Source: Brachycybe producta (Eukaryota; Arthropoda; Diplopoda; Playtdesmida; Andrognathidae). Taken from it: 64,000 bases of DNA. The position numbers were made by a program, and so were the translations under genes. Positions 45,544-57,689 of this stretch are shown piece by piece; the stretch's first letter is position 1, and each line of letters opens with the position of its first letter. The notes beneath the pieces were generated by a model that saw only the letters and a program-made list of their open reading frames with translations, searched no databases and was not told the DNA's origin. The stretch lies in contig JAUPFP010000012.1 in NCBI GenBank assembly GCA_036925085.1, positions 574,001 to 638,000 of the forward strand, given 5' to 3'.

Positions 45544-47295
45544 AATCCTACCGTGGTACCGCGAGCGAAGTATGAGCCGCACAGGACAAAACAGGACGGT
45601 GGTGACTGGTGAACTTCCACTAGGTTCCCCACCTCCCCGTGGATACTTCCCCAGAAATGAGTGACATGGACACAGTGTGTATAATATAATAAGGTGAAGG
45701 TTTATTAACCAAACTGGAGATTCTGTCTAGCAGAGAACAAACAAAACATCTCCAAACACAAGAACAGATGCACAAAGACTCCATGTGGTGGCAGCCATCT
45801 TGGACACCATTATCCAGGTGAGCCAAACTCATCCATCCTGCTCTAAGAGTCTACATACACTGCCCCGCCATAATGGCTGCCTTGCCATAAAGTACCTCCC
45901 AGGCTGCTCCACCTGGGGGTTTACAGTCTCTCTACCTGAAGTTTATGTCCACCGGGCTGCCTACTATAGCAGCCTAGCAGACAACATCAGGATTTAGGAT
46001 GGCTGCTCCTAATCCAAGAAGGAGCAAAACTGGGTCGTCACAATCCTCTCAATTTCCCTGATTCGCCCCGGGATCATGTAGGTCAAGCCAGCAAGGATTG
46101 CTCCTGTGACCCACACTTAGTTTCAGGCTGACTTCATCGGTGGCAGAACCATCGGAGTGCCCATCCACTCCGACATCCGCCGACGTACCCACCATAGGCA
46201 CATCCGGGTGTTACGCCACCCAACTCCGATATCGAAGTCAGTCCTCCTGAGCCCTCGCCATCGAAACACATCGATGGCCAGAGTGGCAAGCTGCGGACCC
46301 TCACATAGGGTCTGACTTGTTAGAAGATCTGCGATAGCAGCTGCAGATCAGACACACTCCCTCATGGCAGTTGGGTAACAAATTCCCCAACCATATCCTC
46401 CAAGTCCTGTCCCACCCTTGTCCAAAATCGCAAATCGTCTCTTTACTGGGTTGACGACCAGCAACACCGGATAATCTCTATCGCCAAAAGCAACCACATA
46501 TCGCATGCTAAAGGATGGCAACGAGGGTGCCAATTGTACCTGGAGTGGCTCTCCCAAATGGTAATAACCAAAGTATTGGAACCCCTCCATTCCCGGCTGG
46601 TCCTGCCACAGACCAAGTCGGTTATTCAGAAAGACCTCTCGTTCTGAATATGGAGGACTGGCTTCAAAGCGTCGACCCTCACCCTCGGGTTGGGGAGACC
46701 TGGATTTCTCTTCCGGTCCTAGGGGTTCGAAACCCACATCATCAGGTTCCAGAGAGAAGGGTGTCCTTCCACCGGAAGGCATGGGACCACGTTTGGTAAG
46801 AACACTAACTGTTTCCGCCGGGTTGCCCCCGCCTATAGGTAAAGGCGAGATGACCTGGTGGAGAGTTCCCAATGACGGAACCAACAGGTTCGGTACCGTG
46901 ACCACCTTCGGGGCAGATGGAGGCATGCCAAGAACAATGTCTCGCATGGACCTACCATCCATCCACACCATCAAAACCTGACGGGTATGGTCCAGTTGGT
47001 TCCGCGGTGTTTGCGTGGTCAAAAGGTGATTTTTCATGATGAAAGTCCATGGAAGTCACCTCCCCAGAAACCTGAACTGGAGTTACGTGGTTTGGACGGT
47101 CCAAATGAGAGTTTGGCCGGTTACGACCGTGGGGGCCTTGTGAAAAGCGGTTGTTACTGTGATTCGCGGGGAATGCATGATTGGAACAGGAATTTGCATG
47201 GTGGATACCCGTGGAATTCACTGTCCAATGTAACCAACCAAGAATTGCGATGTTTAGACCGGTTTCGTGGCAGTCATGTGTTCCTTGGTTTTTAG
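45544..47295 (-). pseudogene. GypX fragment: LTR, ORF3 end and repeat region
   Basis: On the minus strand the order is repeat region (47040-47295; HGRNRPNSHLDRPN, like GypX-2), ORF3 C-terminus (46348-47037; FLNNRLGLWQDQPGMEG and RYVVAFGDRDYPVLLVVNPV), polypurine tract GGGAAATTGAGAGGAT and LTR (to 45544, truncated). An internal deletion joins the repeat region to late ORF3. The C-terminal ORF3 domain is about as well kept as in GypX-2, supporting it as a real conserved domain. Confidence 0.78.
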
Positions 47296-48866
47296 GTTGG
47301 CAGGGCCAGAGGTTGTGTTGGCCACTAAACCATTGGGTGCCCCTGCAGGCCCATCCATAGGATAATGCTTGGAATGGTCTGGTGCAGGAGCTTGTGGTTG
47401 TGAGGTTTTTTTTAGAAATCCTTCTGGTCTTATAAACACAGACATGGAGGTTGCTACCACCAGTGATTCAATGATGCAAACTTCCTGGCAGTGGAAAGGT
47501 AGGGTTCGTGGTATGACATTGACAGCAGAAGTTTGGTCAGCGATCAGCTTCCTCAGCAGGACTCCAAGCTTCGGGGAGGAAGCTGCAAAGGATGGCCAAG
47601 AAGGCATGGCTGATGCACAGCTTCTCTTAGAGCACCACAATGAAGGTCATGTGGCAAAGTCCCATAACGGAGGTTTTATCATCAGGAACGACCCTCAGCC
47701 TTATTATACTGGCCAGAAAGGTGGGAAAGAAGTCTGACACTTGACAGTATGCTGCCAAGGTGCTTGCCATCCTCTCAGGATTACCACAGCTAGGGCAGCT
47801 TGTGATGCTTGGCTCAACAGTTTCTGGCTAGCTCGGGTTCACTTGAGGCAATGACTGGCTTCTCACTAACCCCAAATGGACTGGTGAAAGGATACATCTT
47901 CACAGCCTTCAACACAAGCCACCAGTAATGTGGGCAAGTCTTCTAGTATGGGAGGCAGAAATGGAACTAAATGTTGTGGTCCTCTCAGTCAACCAATAGC
48001 ACATGCATCGAAATTGATAAAAAAGGCCAAGACCTCTTCTAGATGTTAGGCCAAATGCCCGGAATGCTGAGTAATGTGTAGACCTTGTGTGCCCTAAAGG
48101 CACATACAGCAATGCTGGATGGCAAGGTAAGAAAAGCTCTTAGCTCTAGTGATCGATGTGATTTTGAGCTCCAGGTGGTGCAGTTTCCATTTGTGGTCGG
48201 ATGCTCTGCCGGAAGCCATTCAACTACAAGGACACTACACTCCATTGCCGGGTAACAGCAGATAGTGTTAAAAGGTGCTATTTAGGCTGCCAAGGGAGAA
48301 AACCACCATCCACCTCATGACAGAGCGACTACAAAAGCTGTTGATGGCAAGTCAGACAACTTGCCCCAAAGGAAACTAAGAATCTTTCTCGGGGTCCTGA
48401 CAGACACTGTCTCAAAAGTGACTGGTGGCACCTGTGTGGTTATTGGAGTTATTTCGAATGTCAGGACAGCAGTAGCTGTACAACCTTGCTTCATCATTGC
48501 TCTGAAAAATAAGAAAAAACATATATGAGAGAAATGTGAGTAGAGATCTGCAAGCTCAGGTGGGTACTTTTCATGCCACAGTGCCAGGCAATTGAAGGGT
48601 GAGTCCCACCACTCAATCAAGAGAATGGTCGCCAAGATCCAATGGACAATACTCACCAGGTAGAGGTGGTGCAGATGTATTGGTTACCTGAGGGCGGTAG
48701 GTTACCACCTCAGGTCCGAGCACCTCCACATGTAGCTGTGGTGCTCAATCTGTGGAGAGTCATCTGTTGGGTGCAGTTTTCAAGTTGGTGGTGGTACCCT
48801 TGGTGGGGTTGGCCTGACAAGAATTGGTCTCATGACCTCCAGAGGATGTACACCACACTTTGCTAG
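47296..48866 (+). pseudogene. Heavily decayed ORF3 copy, plus strand
   Basis: Fragments align in order with GypX ORF3: INTDMEVATTSDS (cf. IDTEMEVETTVDS), NGGFIIRND (cf. EGGFLVGD), CDFELQVVQFP (cf. REFELQASQFP), KAVDGKSDNLPQRK (cf. KPVGGKGQPTIAPEK) and GCTPHFA (cf. GRTPFSL). Stops and shifts abound. It lies head-to-head with the minus-strand fragment at 45544-47295. Confidence 0.65.
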
Positions 48867-48880
48867 TCAAGGTAGGATTG

Positions 48881-50040
48881 GGTGAACAGGTGTATAAATG
48901 GGTGCATTCTTTTTTGAATGACAGGAAACAAAGGGTTGTTGCAGGTGGGTCTGAATCTGACTAGATAGGGGTTACATCAGGGGTTCCTCAGGGTAGTGTG
49001 TTGGGTCCGCTTCTGTTTCTTTTATATATCAATGACCTCAGCAGTCAAGTTAGCAGCAATTACCGGCTATTTGCAGATGATACAATAATTTATCGTAAGG
49101 TTACCTCTGACAATGATTGCCATATTATTGATAGTGACTTGAAAGCAATAGAGGCATGGTGTTCTAAATGGCAACTTCAACTTAATAAGGGAAAATGTTG
49201 TGTAATGAGGGTAGCTAGGGGAAGGAATCCAATAATATTTCCATATAGAATAGGGGCCATTCCACTTAATAACGTAGATTCTTATAAATATTTGGGGGTA
49301 ACGATTACAGCTAAACTTTCTTGGAAGCTGCATGTCGAACAGATTATTTACAAGTCTATGCAGATGCTAAGGTTTAGTCAACGGGTTCTAAGAAGGTGTC
49401 CCAGGGATGTAAAATGTATAGCATATCAATCTATAATATGTCCCCATCTAGAATACTGCAGCTCCATGTGGAATCCCCACACTGCAGACTTAGCTCACTA
49501 CATAGAAATGGTCCAACGCAGGGCTGCTAGGTTAGTTTGTGGTAAATATGGATATGCTGACAGTGTAACTAAAATGCTTGCAGAGCTTCGTTGGGATAGT
49601 TTATTTGCAAGACGTTCAGTCTTAACGTTTAGTCTTAATATCTTTAATCGCATGCTAGAAGACTCTTGCCCTAAACCTACTTCAAGTAAACTTTGCAGGG
49701 CATTATATTTGATTAGGGGTGACCACACTAAAAAAGTTGGAGAGATTTTTGCACGAACAAATATTTATTACTGGTCATTTGTTCTTAGAGCAATTCGACA
49801 ATGGAACTCGCTTGCTGGGGATTTTCTGCAAGGAAAACGTATTTTATGAGAGTCATGATTTTTTTTTGACAATGCATATATTTGCAGCATTAAAAAATAT
49901 TGAAATTGTTGTTGGGTTTATATCAGTGGGTTTTTATATTTTCTGGTTTTGACAATGCATTTTCTATGCTGCACTTGGACTCTTGTCCCTCTGCCATAGG
50001 CCTTTATGGCTGCTTGCAGAGTAATTTTTCAAAATAAAAA
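48881..50040 (+). pseudogene. CR1-like non-LTR fragment: RT second half and 3' tail
   Basis: It starts at GEQVYKWVHSF, has one TAG near 48962, then a frame open to 49849 with GVPQGSVLGPLLFL, FADDTIIY and the C-terminal part (KYLGVTITAKLSWKLHV). The 3' tail ends in AAAATAAAAT-type repeats at about 50030-50050. It is the cleanest RT C-terminus of the five copies. Confidence 0.92.
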
Positions 50041-50353
50041 AAAATAAAATGAAAATATCTGCTTTACATCTTGTGCCAGGTCTGTCTCATTTCTGGGTTT
50101 AATGTCAGGGGTTATTTTTGGGCCATGATAACTGCATATCTAGCCATCGAGGGCAATCCACGGGCAGACCCAATGGTCCCCGTTCATGTCTGTCTTGCTG
50201 CGTCTTGTTTACTTTCATCACAGCCATTGAATGTGGCGAGAGACACTGCAACATTGTGCAGTTGTCCAGAGGAGAGAGCTCAGAATGGGTTGTGACATAC
50301 CATCATGATCAACCAGCATAACATTTTTCATGTCCAGTATCTTATAGTATTTT

Positions 50354-50645
50354 TGTGACAACCTGGTCTAGCTCTTTCTGGTTATTTGAAGGAGCAGGCA
50401 AAACTACTGATGGGGGTCTGCTAGCCTGCTTATAGTAGGCAGCCAGGCAGACACCATGTTGTGGCCAGCAGGCCTTTTCCCATTGAGTTCAATGAGTGAG
50501 AGGTCGGATGGTACCACTGTCCTCCCTCAGGTGGAGTTCTCTGGGTTTTTATAATGGCCAGGCTGGCCAGCCATTGACCGTTGAGTTTTAGAGAAAAGGT
50601 TTCTGGACAGCCAGTCGGGTCGTTAACTTTCATTGCATTCACTCT
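50354..50645 (+). repeat. LTR fragment of the GypX-related family
   Basis: TGTGACAACCTGGTC starts it, followed by GGTCTGCTAGCCTGC, GGCAGCCAGGCAG and GAGTGAGAGGTCGGATG in the same order as the 6567 and 9880 LTRs. It fades at about 50640. No internal region follows. The 50045-50353 stretch before it is unassigned. Confidence 0.6.
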
Positions 50646-50704
50646 AGCATTTACTTCAGTAATTCTTCACTTTTTTAATAATCAATCTGATACTCCTAAT
50701 ATAT

Positions 50705-51167
50705 TGTAACACCCAGTAACTCATGATCCCGCCAAAACACTAGCTTTGGGGTTACTTATTTCTGTCCCTCCCCTCGTTCTATATTTAAATTTAAGTGGCA
50801 GATTGATACTCTTAGGACCATGGTCACTCGGACCTAGTTACACCTCATAGGTGTACACAGGTCCAAGGTAAAAAAAGACCATGCTCTTCTTTGTTTTTCG
50901 TCCACTATTTCACTCAACTTTTGTACTACGCCGATTATCATATCCGTATCACATCATGGGCCCGTGGACGCACCTTTAATATCAAATATTCATTCTTGTA
51001 ACGTTCATGTTTCTATGCAAGAATGAATAAAAGTGTTTACAATATGAAACTGCATTGTCTACTGTTTTGAAACTAACCCTTCTCTAGACAAGCCGGAGAC
51101 ACCATAGGGCAAGACAACATATTGATCCCTACGGAGCAGCAGATCTTCCTAACAAAGGAAGATGAAC
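50705..51167 (+). repeat. Candidate LTR of a different family
   Basis: TGTAACACCC opens it. TATATTTAAA lies near 50840, GAATAAAAG near 51025, and a CA end near 51167 is followed by TGGCGACCAGAATTTAATG, which could be a primer site. There is only one copy in the window, so the boundaries are unconfirmed. 51168-51579 shows nothing more than intron sequence. Confidence 0.4.
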
Positions 51168-51579
51168 AACAATGGCGACCAGAATTTAATGGTCACCACC
51201 CTTCTGATAGATAACACCCCTACACAGAAGGATAATTACAATTCTTCACCATCCGACTACTTCTATGGCTCAAGTCTTCTCCGTGCAGTCACCGCGCGAT
51301 AGAGGGAAGAGACAAGTTATAGAAAAGAGCATAATGAATTGTTCAAAAAGTCAAGTGGCCGCCACTCGCTCACAATATACTATGCAGTAAAAGCAAAATG
51401 TTATTCTTACTACTTTACTTTATATCTAACCTTTTGCTTTACTTTCAAGAATGTACTTACTTCATTCATGGATCCTATTGCCCAGAGTGTCTGTAAAATT
51501 ATCTAATTACAAAATGTATACATTTTAACTAATTAATTTTACATCGTTTTTTTCTTATTGTTTCATTCATTTCTTCAAG

Positions 51580-51668
51580 GATGCAACTTATGGGTTTTAC
51601 CAATAATGATCGAAACATATGCTTTGGCCAAATATTGGGAATGAGTGATAACATTTCAAATCTCCTTA
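51580..51668 (+). CDS. PRODH: PRODH family exon c
   Basis: 89 bp between TTTCTTCAAG and GTAAGT. The first base completes the Lys codon of exon b; it ends in phase 1. The open frame carries ICFGQILGMSDNIS, equivalent to the family's FGQLLGMCD signature, so the order a, b, c is collinear with the protein. The next expected block (the GQAGY...YVPYG region and the substrate-binding Arg pair) is not found up to 64000. Intron c is therefore longer than 12 kb, or the exon lies beyond this window. Confidence 0.93.
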
Positions 51669-52819
51669 GTAAGTAAAAAAAACTTTGGTAAACATATAAA
51701 CCATCAACATTTTTTTTATTTTGACTAGTACATTACTTTACATGCTTTAATTGCATTCACTTGTGTTTTCTTGAAGTAGCTTGTTGACACACGCTCGCAT
51801 TTACAGTATGTTTGAAACTTTCTTAATGTTCCACAAAGTGGGTATATTAGTTTTTAGGAATGTATGTGACCCAATTACTGTGGCTTTTAAGGGCCAAACG
51901 AAACACACACAAACACCAAAATGTACAACTCACATTGCATTTTTGCAATTTACAAGGGTTTTGAAGTTGTTGGCCGTGCAGACTTGGCCATTCTATATTC
52001 TAATGGTGAGGAATTAGAGAGATCTGGAAATTACGAAGGATGGACTGTCATTAGGTGCTCGAAGAGGTGTACAAAGTGCATTACATCAAAGAAAAACATG
52101 TGCAGTTTGCAAGAACTTTAAAGATGAATGTTGGAGGAGTTTCATGAAGCAATGGTGTAGATTGCAATAAAATGCGCATGTGTGTTCAGATTTGGCTTGT
52201 AAAATTTGATGATAAGATGCTGTTGTCTTCCTGAGAATTGAAAAATTCACCAGAAAGACGTAGCTCTTGACTAGACAAGTCTAGCTGATGTGGCACCATG
52301 GTCTTTTTTAATGCGGATTAAATGCCTAAAAGTACAATAGGTAGTGTCGTGACCCAAACTAGTTGGACAAACTTTCTCTGACTTACGATGGACTCATACC
52401 ACGGAGTGTCTAATGGTCAACTTTTACGACGAGACAGTTCGACATATGATACGAGTCCTATGTCAAGTTTCACCGTGCAGACAGGAAAGTGCAAATGTAT
52501 GTAATCTTTTTTTTATTTTAGGCAAAAGAAATGTTTGATGATTAGGCGAAATGTTGCCATGGAACGAGGGTGGGGAAAATTGTACAAGTTGTGCATAACT
52601 TGCTGCCAAACTTTCACATGAACAAAGAATCGAGGTGCAGGTGCAGACACATAACAGTACAAAGGGTGCGGTGAGGTGGGAAGCTGGATCTTTCATCTGG
52701 AGGCTTGTTTGATAATTTAGAAGATGAAGAAGTTCATCATCTTCCTCATAAGCTGATGAAAGGACTTGGAAATTGAGGTTTTTGGTGATGAACTCAATGC
52801 GAGACGGCATCAGCTCAAC
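51669..52819. other. Intron, unassigned
   Basis: A frame at 51921-52121 (EVVGRADLAILYSNGEELE, then Cys-rich) looks protein-like, but I do not recognise it, and it lacks splice or repeat support. A start TGTCGTGACCC at 52344 recalls LTR ends. Nothing firm. Confidence 0.35.
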
Positions 52820-53285
52820 AAAGCTCAATTAGAATTGCATTTCCAATTGCCACAAGTTGTTAGCCAATTGCCACAATGGTGTCATTCACCGTTTATGACT
52901 GGTGCATTGAGTTGTGGATGAGCAAAGTAGTGCTGCAGAGGTGACATTTTTCTTGAGATGTTCTATGGCAGTTGTTGCTTCTGGTGTCCACTGATTGGGT
53001 TGTATTCCCGAAAACTTTGAACCTAGTAGAAGTATCGAGAGGAGCATATGTTATTGCTACATGAGGCATGAAACGGTAGTAGCTGTTTATATTCCCAAAA
53101 GCACTGAAGATCTTTCACTGTTGTGGGTGTTGGATACTTTGTAATGATGTATACTGTCCACACAAAGGTGCACATGGAAGTGTTGATAGTAAGACCATAT
53201 GTGGTGAAATGTTCTAAGAGTTGGCAAAGATGGCCTCTATTTTCATCAGAGTTGTGAGAAGAAAAATAGTAAAATTGCAAATTAG
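52820..53285 (-). pseudogene. pol: Gypsy reverse transcriptase fragment of a separate lineage
   Basis: On the minus strand: LCQLLEHFTTYGLTINTSMCTF and then YPTPTTVKDLQCF, the RT thumb and connection words of common Gypsy elements (usually YGLTINPSKC, PTPTTVKDLQRFLG). A shifted PEATTAIEHLKKNVTSA piece follows near 52970. This is a different Gypsy group from GypX, which reads VPTTVTGVRSFLGL here. Confidence 0.75.
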
Positions 53286-53334
53286 CAAGTGTCGTGTCAC
53301 TCCATTGATGAATCTTTGCGTTGTCTCACTTGCA

Positions 53335-53570
53335 TTGTGACAACCAGCATGGGTTTCTTAGGGGATGTTCTTGTGAAACAACTTATTATTTTAATTGATG
53401 ATCTTCAGAAAATTTTGGATGAGGGTACCCAGGTAGATTTAGTTTTTCTTGATTTTTGTAAAGCATTTCACACAGTTTCACACTAAACTATTGTCTAAGA
53501 ATGCTAGGTATGGGTTGAGTGACCAGGTGTGTAACTGAGTTCATTCTTTCTTAAGTGGCAAGCATGCAGC
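53335..53570 (+). pseudogene. CR1-like RT fragment, diverged
   Basis: HGFLRG and DDLQKILDEGTQVDLVFLDF and KAFHTVSH match the RT finger/palm block seen in the copy at 1-1105. Stops follow. It is the most diverged of the five CR1-like pieces. Confidence 0.75.
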
Positions 53571-53934
53571 TTGGGCATCCGATAAGACAATCCCCATTTT
53601 AGTGCCGGGATGGATTTTGCTGTATCACATGGATTTTACAATTGAAATGAAGAGCACTTTGGCCCAACCTTCAGTACTCCCTATGGTGAGAGCTTCCTTG
53701 ACCTGATATTGACAAAAGGAGTTCAGAATTGCTTTTGGGAGATACTAGCATTCCATACAGCATTTGTGTAGGCACTTCAGGCGCTTTCTGGCTGCACACC
53801 TGTGGTCATCCTCACACATGGCCATCACATACTTTGGAATTATCACCAATCACCTTCTGAGCTGCTGGACGCTCCTTGGCCATCAAGAATACCAGGCACC
53901 TAGCACTCCAATAGCAATATCTGGTGGAAAAGTG

Positions 53935-54545
53935 GACTACATTAATAAGTACTCAGGTGGATTTATGTATCTACACCGATGGATTAAAACGAGACAATAA
54001 GGTTGGATCCACATTTGTAGTAACATCTGCAATTGGAAATTCCATTCGTGGGGTGCCATCTGCCAGAGGAATGCACTGTGTTTCAGGCTGAGGTCTTGGC
54101 ATTTAAAATGGGTGGGGAGCATGCCCCATGAGGGACAACCATAATGATTTACTCGGACTATCTGCTCTAACTGTTGCGGCATTATTATTCAGTACAAATG
54201 CTGATTCATACCATGCAAATGCTGATATACATTATTTTTGGAGTTATGGTATTCAGATATGCTTGGCTTGGATTAAGGCCCATGCTGGCCACGCCTGGAA
54301 CGATCATGCCAACCAAGTTGCCAAGCAGTGGACCATGTCACTTACATTACCATGTCTACAGTTATGCCAAAGAACAAAAAACACCATAAGTGGCAGTCTT
54401 TATGGAACTTTTCCAATACTGGCCCCAAGTCCATGAGCTGGTTCCACACCTGGATGTTACCCACCACATCTTTTCAGGAAAAATAGTTTCGTTGATGACC
54501 AGGCATGGTTCTTTCAATTGTTACCTCCAACATTTTTGGCTCTAG
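53935..54545 (+). pseudogene. RNase H domain relic of a non-LTR (I-group type) retrotransposon
   Basis: Across two frame changes it reads IYTDGLKRDNKVGS (first Asp), VFQAEVLAFKMG (Glu), MIYSDYLL (second Asp) and LAWIKAHAGHAWNDHANQVAK, where the last catalytic Asp position reads Asn. Such a downstream RNase H is typical of I-clade elements and is absent from the CR1-like copies. The relic is cut at 54549 by GypX-3. Confidence 0.75.
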
Positions 54546-54549
54546 TACA

Positions 54550-55354
54550 TGTGGCAACCTGGTCTGCTCAATTTTTAAATTTGATTGAGCAGACGAATTT
54601 CCCCATGGTGGTCTGCCTGACAGCTACAGTAGGCTGTTGGGACGGACGCCATTTTGGTGCCAGCAGACCTCTCACCATGAAGTCTATGGGTGAGAGGTCA
54701 GAAGTGACCTCTGTCCCCTCCAGGTGGAGTTGCCTGGAGGTTTCCTGTGGCCTAGTCAACCACAGGATCTGGGCAGTTGGTTGTAGGCTTGAAGACTGGA
54801 TAGACCTGTGGGTGGAGGTCAAGGTAGACCTCCACTGGCCAGTGCCTCATCTTCCTCTTCTGTTTGTGCCTGGAGGCCTTTGTTGATATTTATGGGGGCT
54901 TGGCTGGTCAAAGTAGACCAGCCTAGTTGTGTAAATATTGTTACTGCCACTGTTTCATCGTTTTTATTGCGTCATACGTCGTAAGTGTAATTAAACACTG
55001 TTTTATATTCATCTTACTTTGTGTACGTGTCTTTTCTTTGGGGAGTACCGCGAGGGGGGTGGGTTTCTGGTTTTGGGGAAACTCCACCGTCCTGTTCCGA
55101 CTTGTTTCGGCCGGTCCTCGTGTCGGCTCGCGGTAGAACCGGAGTTCTACCGCGATATTCTCGGCGTGGCGGCGTGGTTTTTCGTCGTGTCCGTCGTGGG
55201 TGGCTCCAGGAGCCGACACAACCCGGGGAGCACCGTGCGGGAGACGGCTACGGGTACGGTCCCGTCCCCGTGAGGAGCCGGTTGTGCGGTAAGTTTTTCG
55301 TGTTTTTTACGTGGAACTTACTGGGGTATTGTAACGGTCCGGCGGGACGTTACA
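54550..55354 (+). repeat. 5' LTR of GypX-3
   Basis: 805 bp from TGTGGCAACC to GACGTTACA, close to the 9880-10616 LTR over its length. A 2-base gap precedes the primer-site-like TGGTGGAGGCGCCGGGTA (55357-55374). It would pair with a tRNA 3' end TACCCGGCGCCTCCACCA; I cannot name that tRNA. Confidence 0.9.
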
Positions 55355-55913
55355 ATTGGTGGAGGCGCCGGGTATCTGTACCCCGCCTCTCGCACGGTGA
55401 TTTACCGTGAATTCGACCGTTAAGTCGGTCGAATCACCGTGCGGTGCGAGTACGCCACTGGGCGCGGACTTTGGTCCGTGGGACAGCGGCGGAAACCACC
55501 GTTTCACCGTTAGTTTACCGTTGTTTACCGTGGGGAACGGACTCTGGTCCGTTGTACCGTGGTTAACGGTAAATTTACCGTCGGTTACCGTATTGGTACC
55601 GTCGAATTACCGTGGGGCACGGACTACGGTCCGTGGTACCGTGGTTTTCGGTGGTTTACGGTATTTTACCGCAAGTACACCGTGAGAGACGGACTTTTGT
55701 CCGTTATACCGCGGTCGAAACCGGTGAAGACAAACTCTGACCGTACTTTACCGTGGGACACGGACTTTTGTCCGTGATACTGCGGTTTTGCACGGTCCCA
55801 TCCGTTCGTAACGGTATTTTACGGACTTTTGTCCGTGAGTTTACCGTTTTCGACGGTGGAAACCCGAGATCTGGTGGCTTTGTCCAGATTTTACCGTTCG
55901 TTTACGGTGAAAA
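55355..55913 (+). promoter_or_regulatory. GypX-3 leader with hairpin repeats
   Basis: After the primer site come CGGTGATTTACCG, GACCGTTAAGTCGGTC and repeated GGACTNNGGTCC/GGACTTTTGTCC fold-backs (for example CACGGACTTTTGTCCGTG at 55759-55776). GTTTACCGT and ACGGTAAA words lie between them. Gag's ATG follows at 55914. Confidence 0.65.
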
Positions 55914-57689
55914 ATGGAGCCAGCCCCAAAAGTACCGACGGGAGGTCGGGAACTTGGAGTAGATGCGGGTTTGGAGTTACGCGGCCGCGTAGTCGACCGT
56001 CCCCTTGGGGGGGCGGAAGGCGGGAATCCTCTGGAAACAGGGAGGCCCAGCGGTAGCGTGGACAGGGATTTCCCGGAGGACTGGGTCACGGTGCGGAAAC
56101 GCCGCCGTGACGTCCGTCCGGGAGAATACCTGGTAGAAGACAGTGAGTCCGAAGGTGATCTCACCGGGGAGGATGATCGGCCACGGCCGGTTGTCCAAGT
56201 TTCCACCGTCGCCCGTCCGGTTGGACGTGGCGATCTTCCCCGTAGGGACATGGTGGAAATCCCGGACGAGACTGCACGTGAGGGCCGGGCCTTTTTGGCC
56301 GGGCTATCCGAGCAGCAACTCGTTGAGATTGCCTACGGGATAGATGTCCTTCGGTTGGAAGGACGACTGTCCCGGTCATCGGTTGAGCCGAGGGTAGCAC
56401 CTCGGTTCTCACTGTCGCCCGTGCGTGAGGGCGCACGGGGAGAGGAACCACCGGTACTTCCCCGGTTGGTACCTCCGCGGGTAGCACCCAGGCCGTCTCC
56501 TCGGGGACTTGGCCGGGGAGCTCCTGCTGTACCCGGACAGCAGCCGAGGGTTCAGATGATGATCCCCTCGGAAGCTGAGTCGGTGTCTGACGTTTCGGGG
56601 AACCGGAGCAGGCAACCTCGCAGGGTTAGCGCCGCTGCTTGGACGCCCGCTCCAGCGGTTCCAGCGTAGGTTCAGGCGTTCGGGTTCTTTAACCCGGTCC
56701 ACTCTTTTGCTCGTTACGACGGCAGAGAGGACTTGACGCCTTTTCTCCGCAAGTTCGAAGCGAAAGCCCGAGCTCAGCGCTGGACGGACGAGTCCCGATG
56801 CAGTTTCTTTACGTTTCTGCTGGACGGTCCGGCGGAAGAGTATTATGCCACGTTGGTGGAAACTCTTCCGGACCTGACCTGGACTGAGCTGAAGGATGCT
56901 ATGCGTAGCCGCTTCAGCACAAGTAATCAGGCTCGCCTCTGTTTCGGGGAATTCGAATCCATGAAACAGGGGGCTACCGAGTCTGTACAGGCATTCTACT
57001 GGCGGTTCTTGGAACTGTCCGACCGAGTGTCTCCGGGCGAAGACGAGAGCTGTTGGCTCATTCGCTTCAAACGGAAACTCCAGACGGCCATCACTGATCA
57101 GTTGATCGGTTGCAAGGCCGGTACGGTGGAGGCATATGCCAGAAAGGCATGGCTGGTAGAGGCCGATTTGCTTCTAGTAGGTAAATTATCTACCCGTACA
57201 AGAGGGGTTCCTCAGGACAGGGCTAACGCTCCGTCCTCCGGAACCACGGCTAGCTCTGGGAGCTCTGCCAAGGCTTCATCTTCGAGCCAAACGGGTGCGA
57301 AGGCTGCTGCACCGTCCAAGTCGGACAAAGCAGGAGCCAAGACCGGAGGCAAGAAGAAGAAGCAGGCAGGCTCAGGCGGAGGTCAGCCGGCGGCAACGCC
57401 TCAGGGTACGGACCGTACGGGAGATTCACTCCGGCGACTAGGTCCTTGTTTCGGGTGTAACCAAATGGGTCACCTGAGGAAGGATTGTCCGAAGGCTGCG
57501 GCCAGAGGACAGGTCTCCCGAGTGGTGCCTGACGAGAGTCAGGGCCTCCAGCCAACCGCTGGCGTTGCGCCAGTTTGGCTGGAGGGTCGGAAGTACCTGG
57601 CCACCGTTCGCGATGGCCAGTTCTACTATCGACTCGTGGAGGACGAGGAGAGATCCTCGTTAAACCGCCGCCGGTCGCCACCGAACTGA
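55914..57689 (+). pseudogene. gag: GypX-3 gag, one internal stop
   Basis: Gag builds the particle and binds the RNA. The start ATGGAG at 55914 follows the leader. Residues 1-250 are Arg/Glu/Pro-rich, with a WVTVRKRRRD segment. A TAG at 56667-56669 takes the place of a GAG present in GypX-2, so it is a new nonsense change. The same frame then runs to 57689 through the capsid part (FGFFNPVHSF, RCSFFTFLLDGPAEEYY, QAFYWRFLELSDRV), a Lys/Ser-rich linker and an intact zinc knuckle CFGCNQMGHLRKDC (57449-57490). The last codons include the frameshift heptamer, and the TGA sits in its loop. Confidence 0.9.

Noticed and set aside
51921..52121. Protein-like frame with Cys cluster as a further host exon
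   Set aside because: It has no match to PRODH, no convincing splice sites and no second copy. I left it unassigned.
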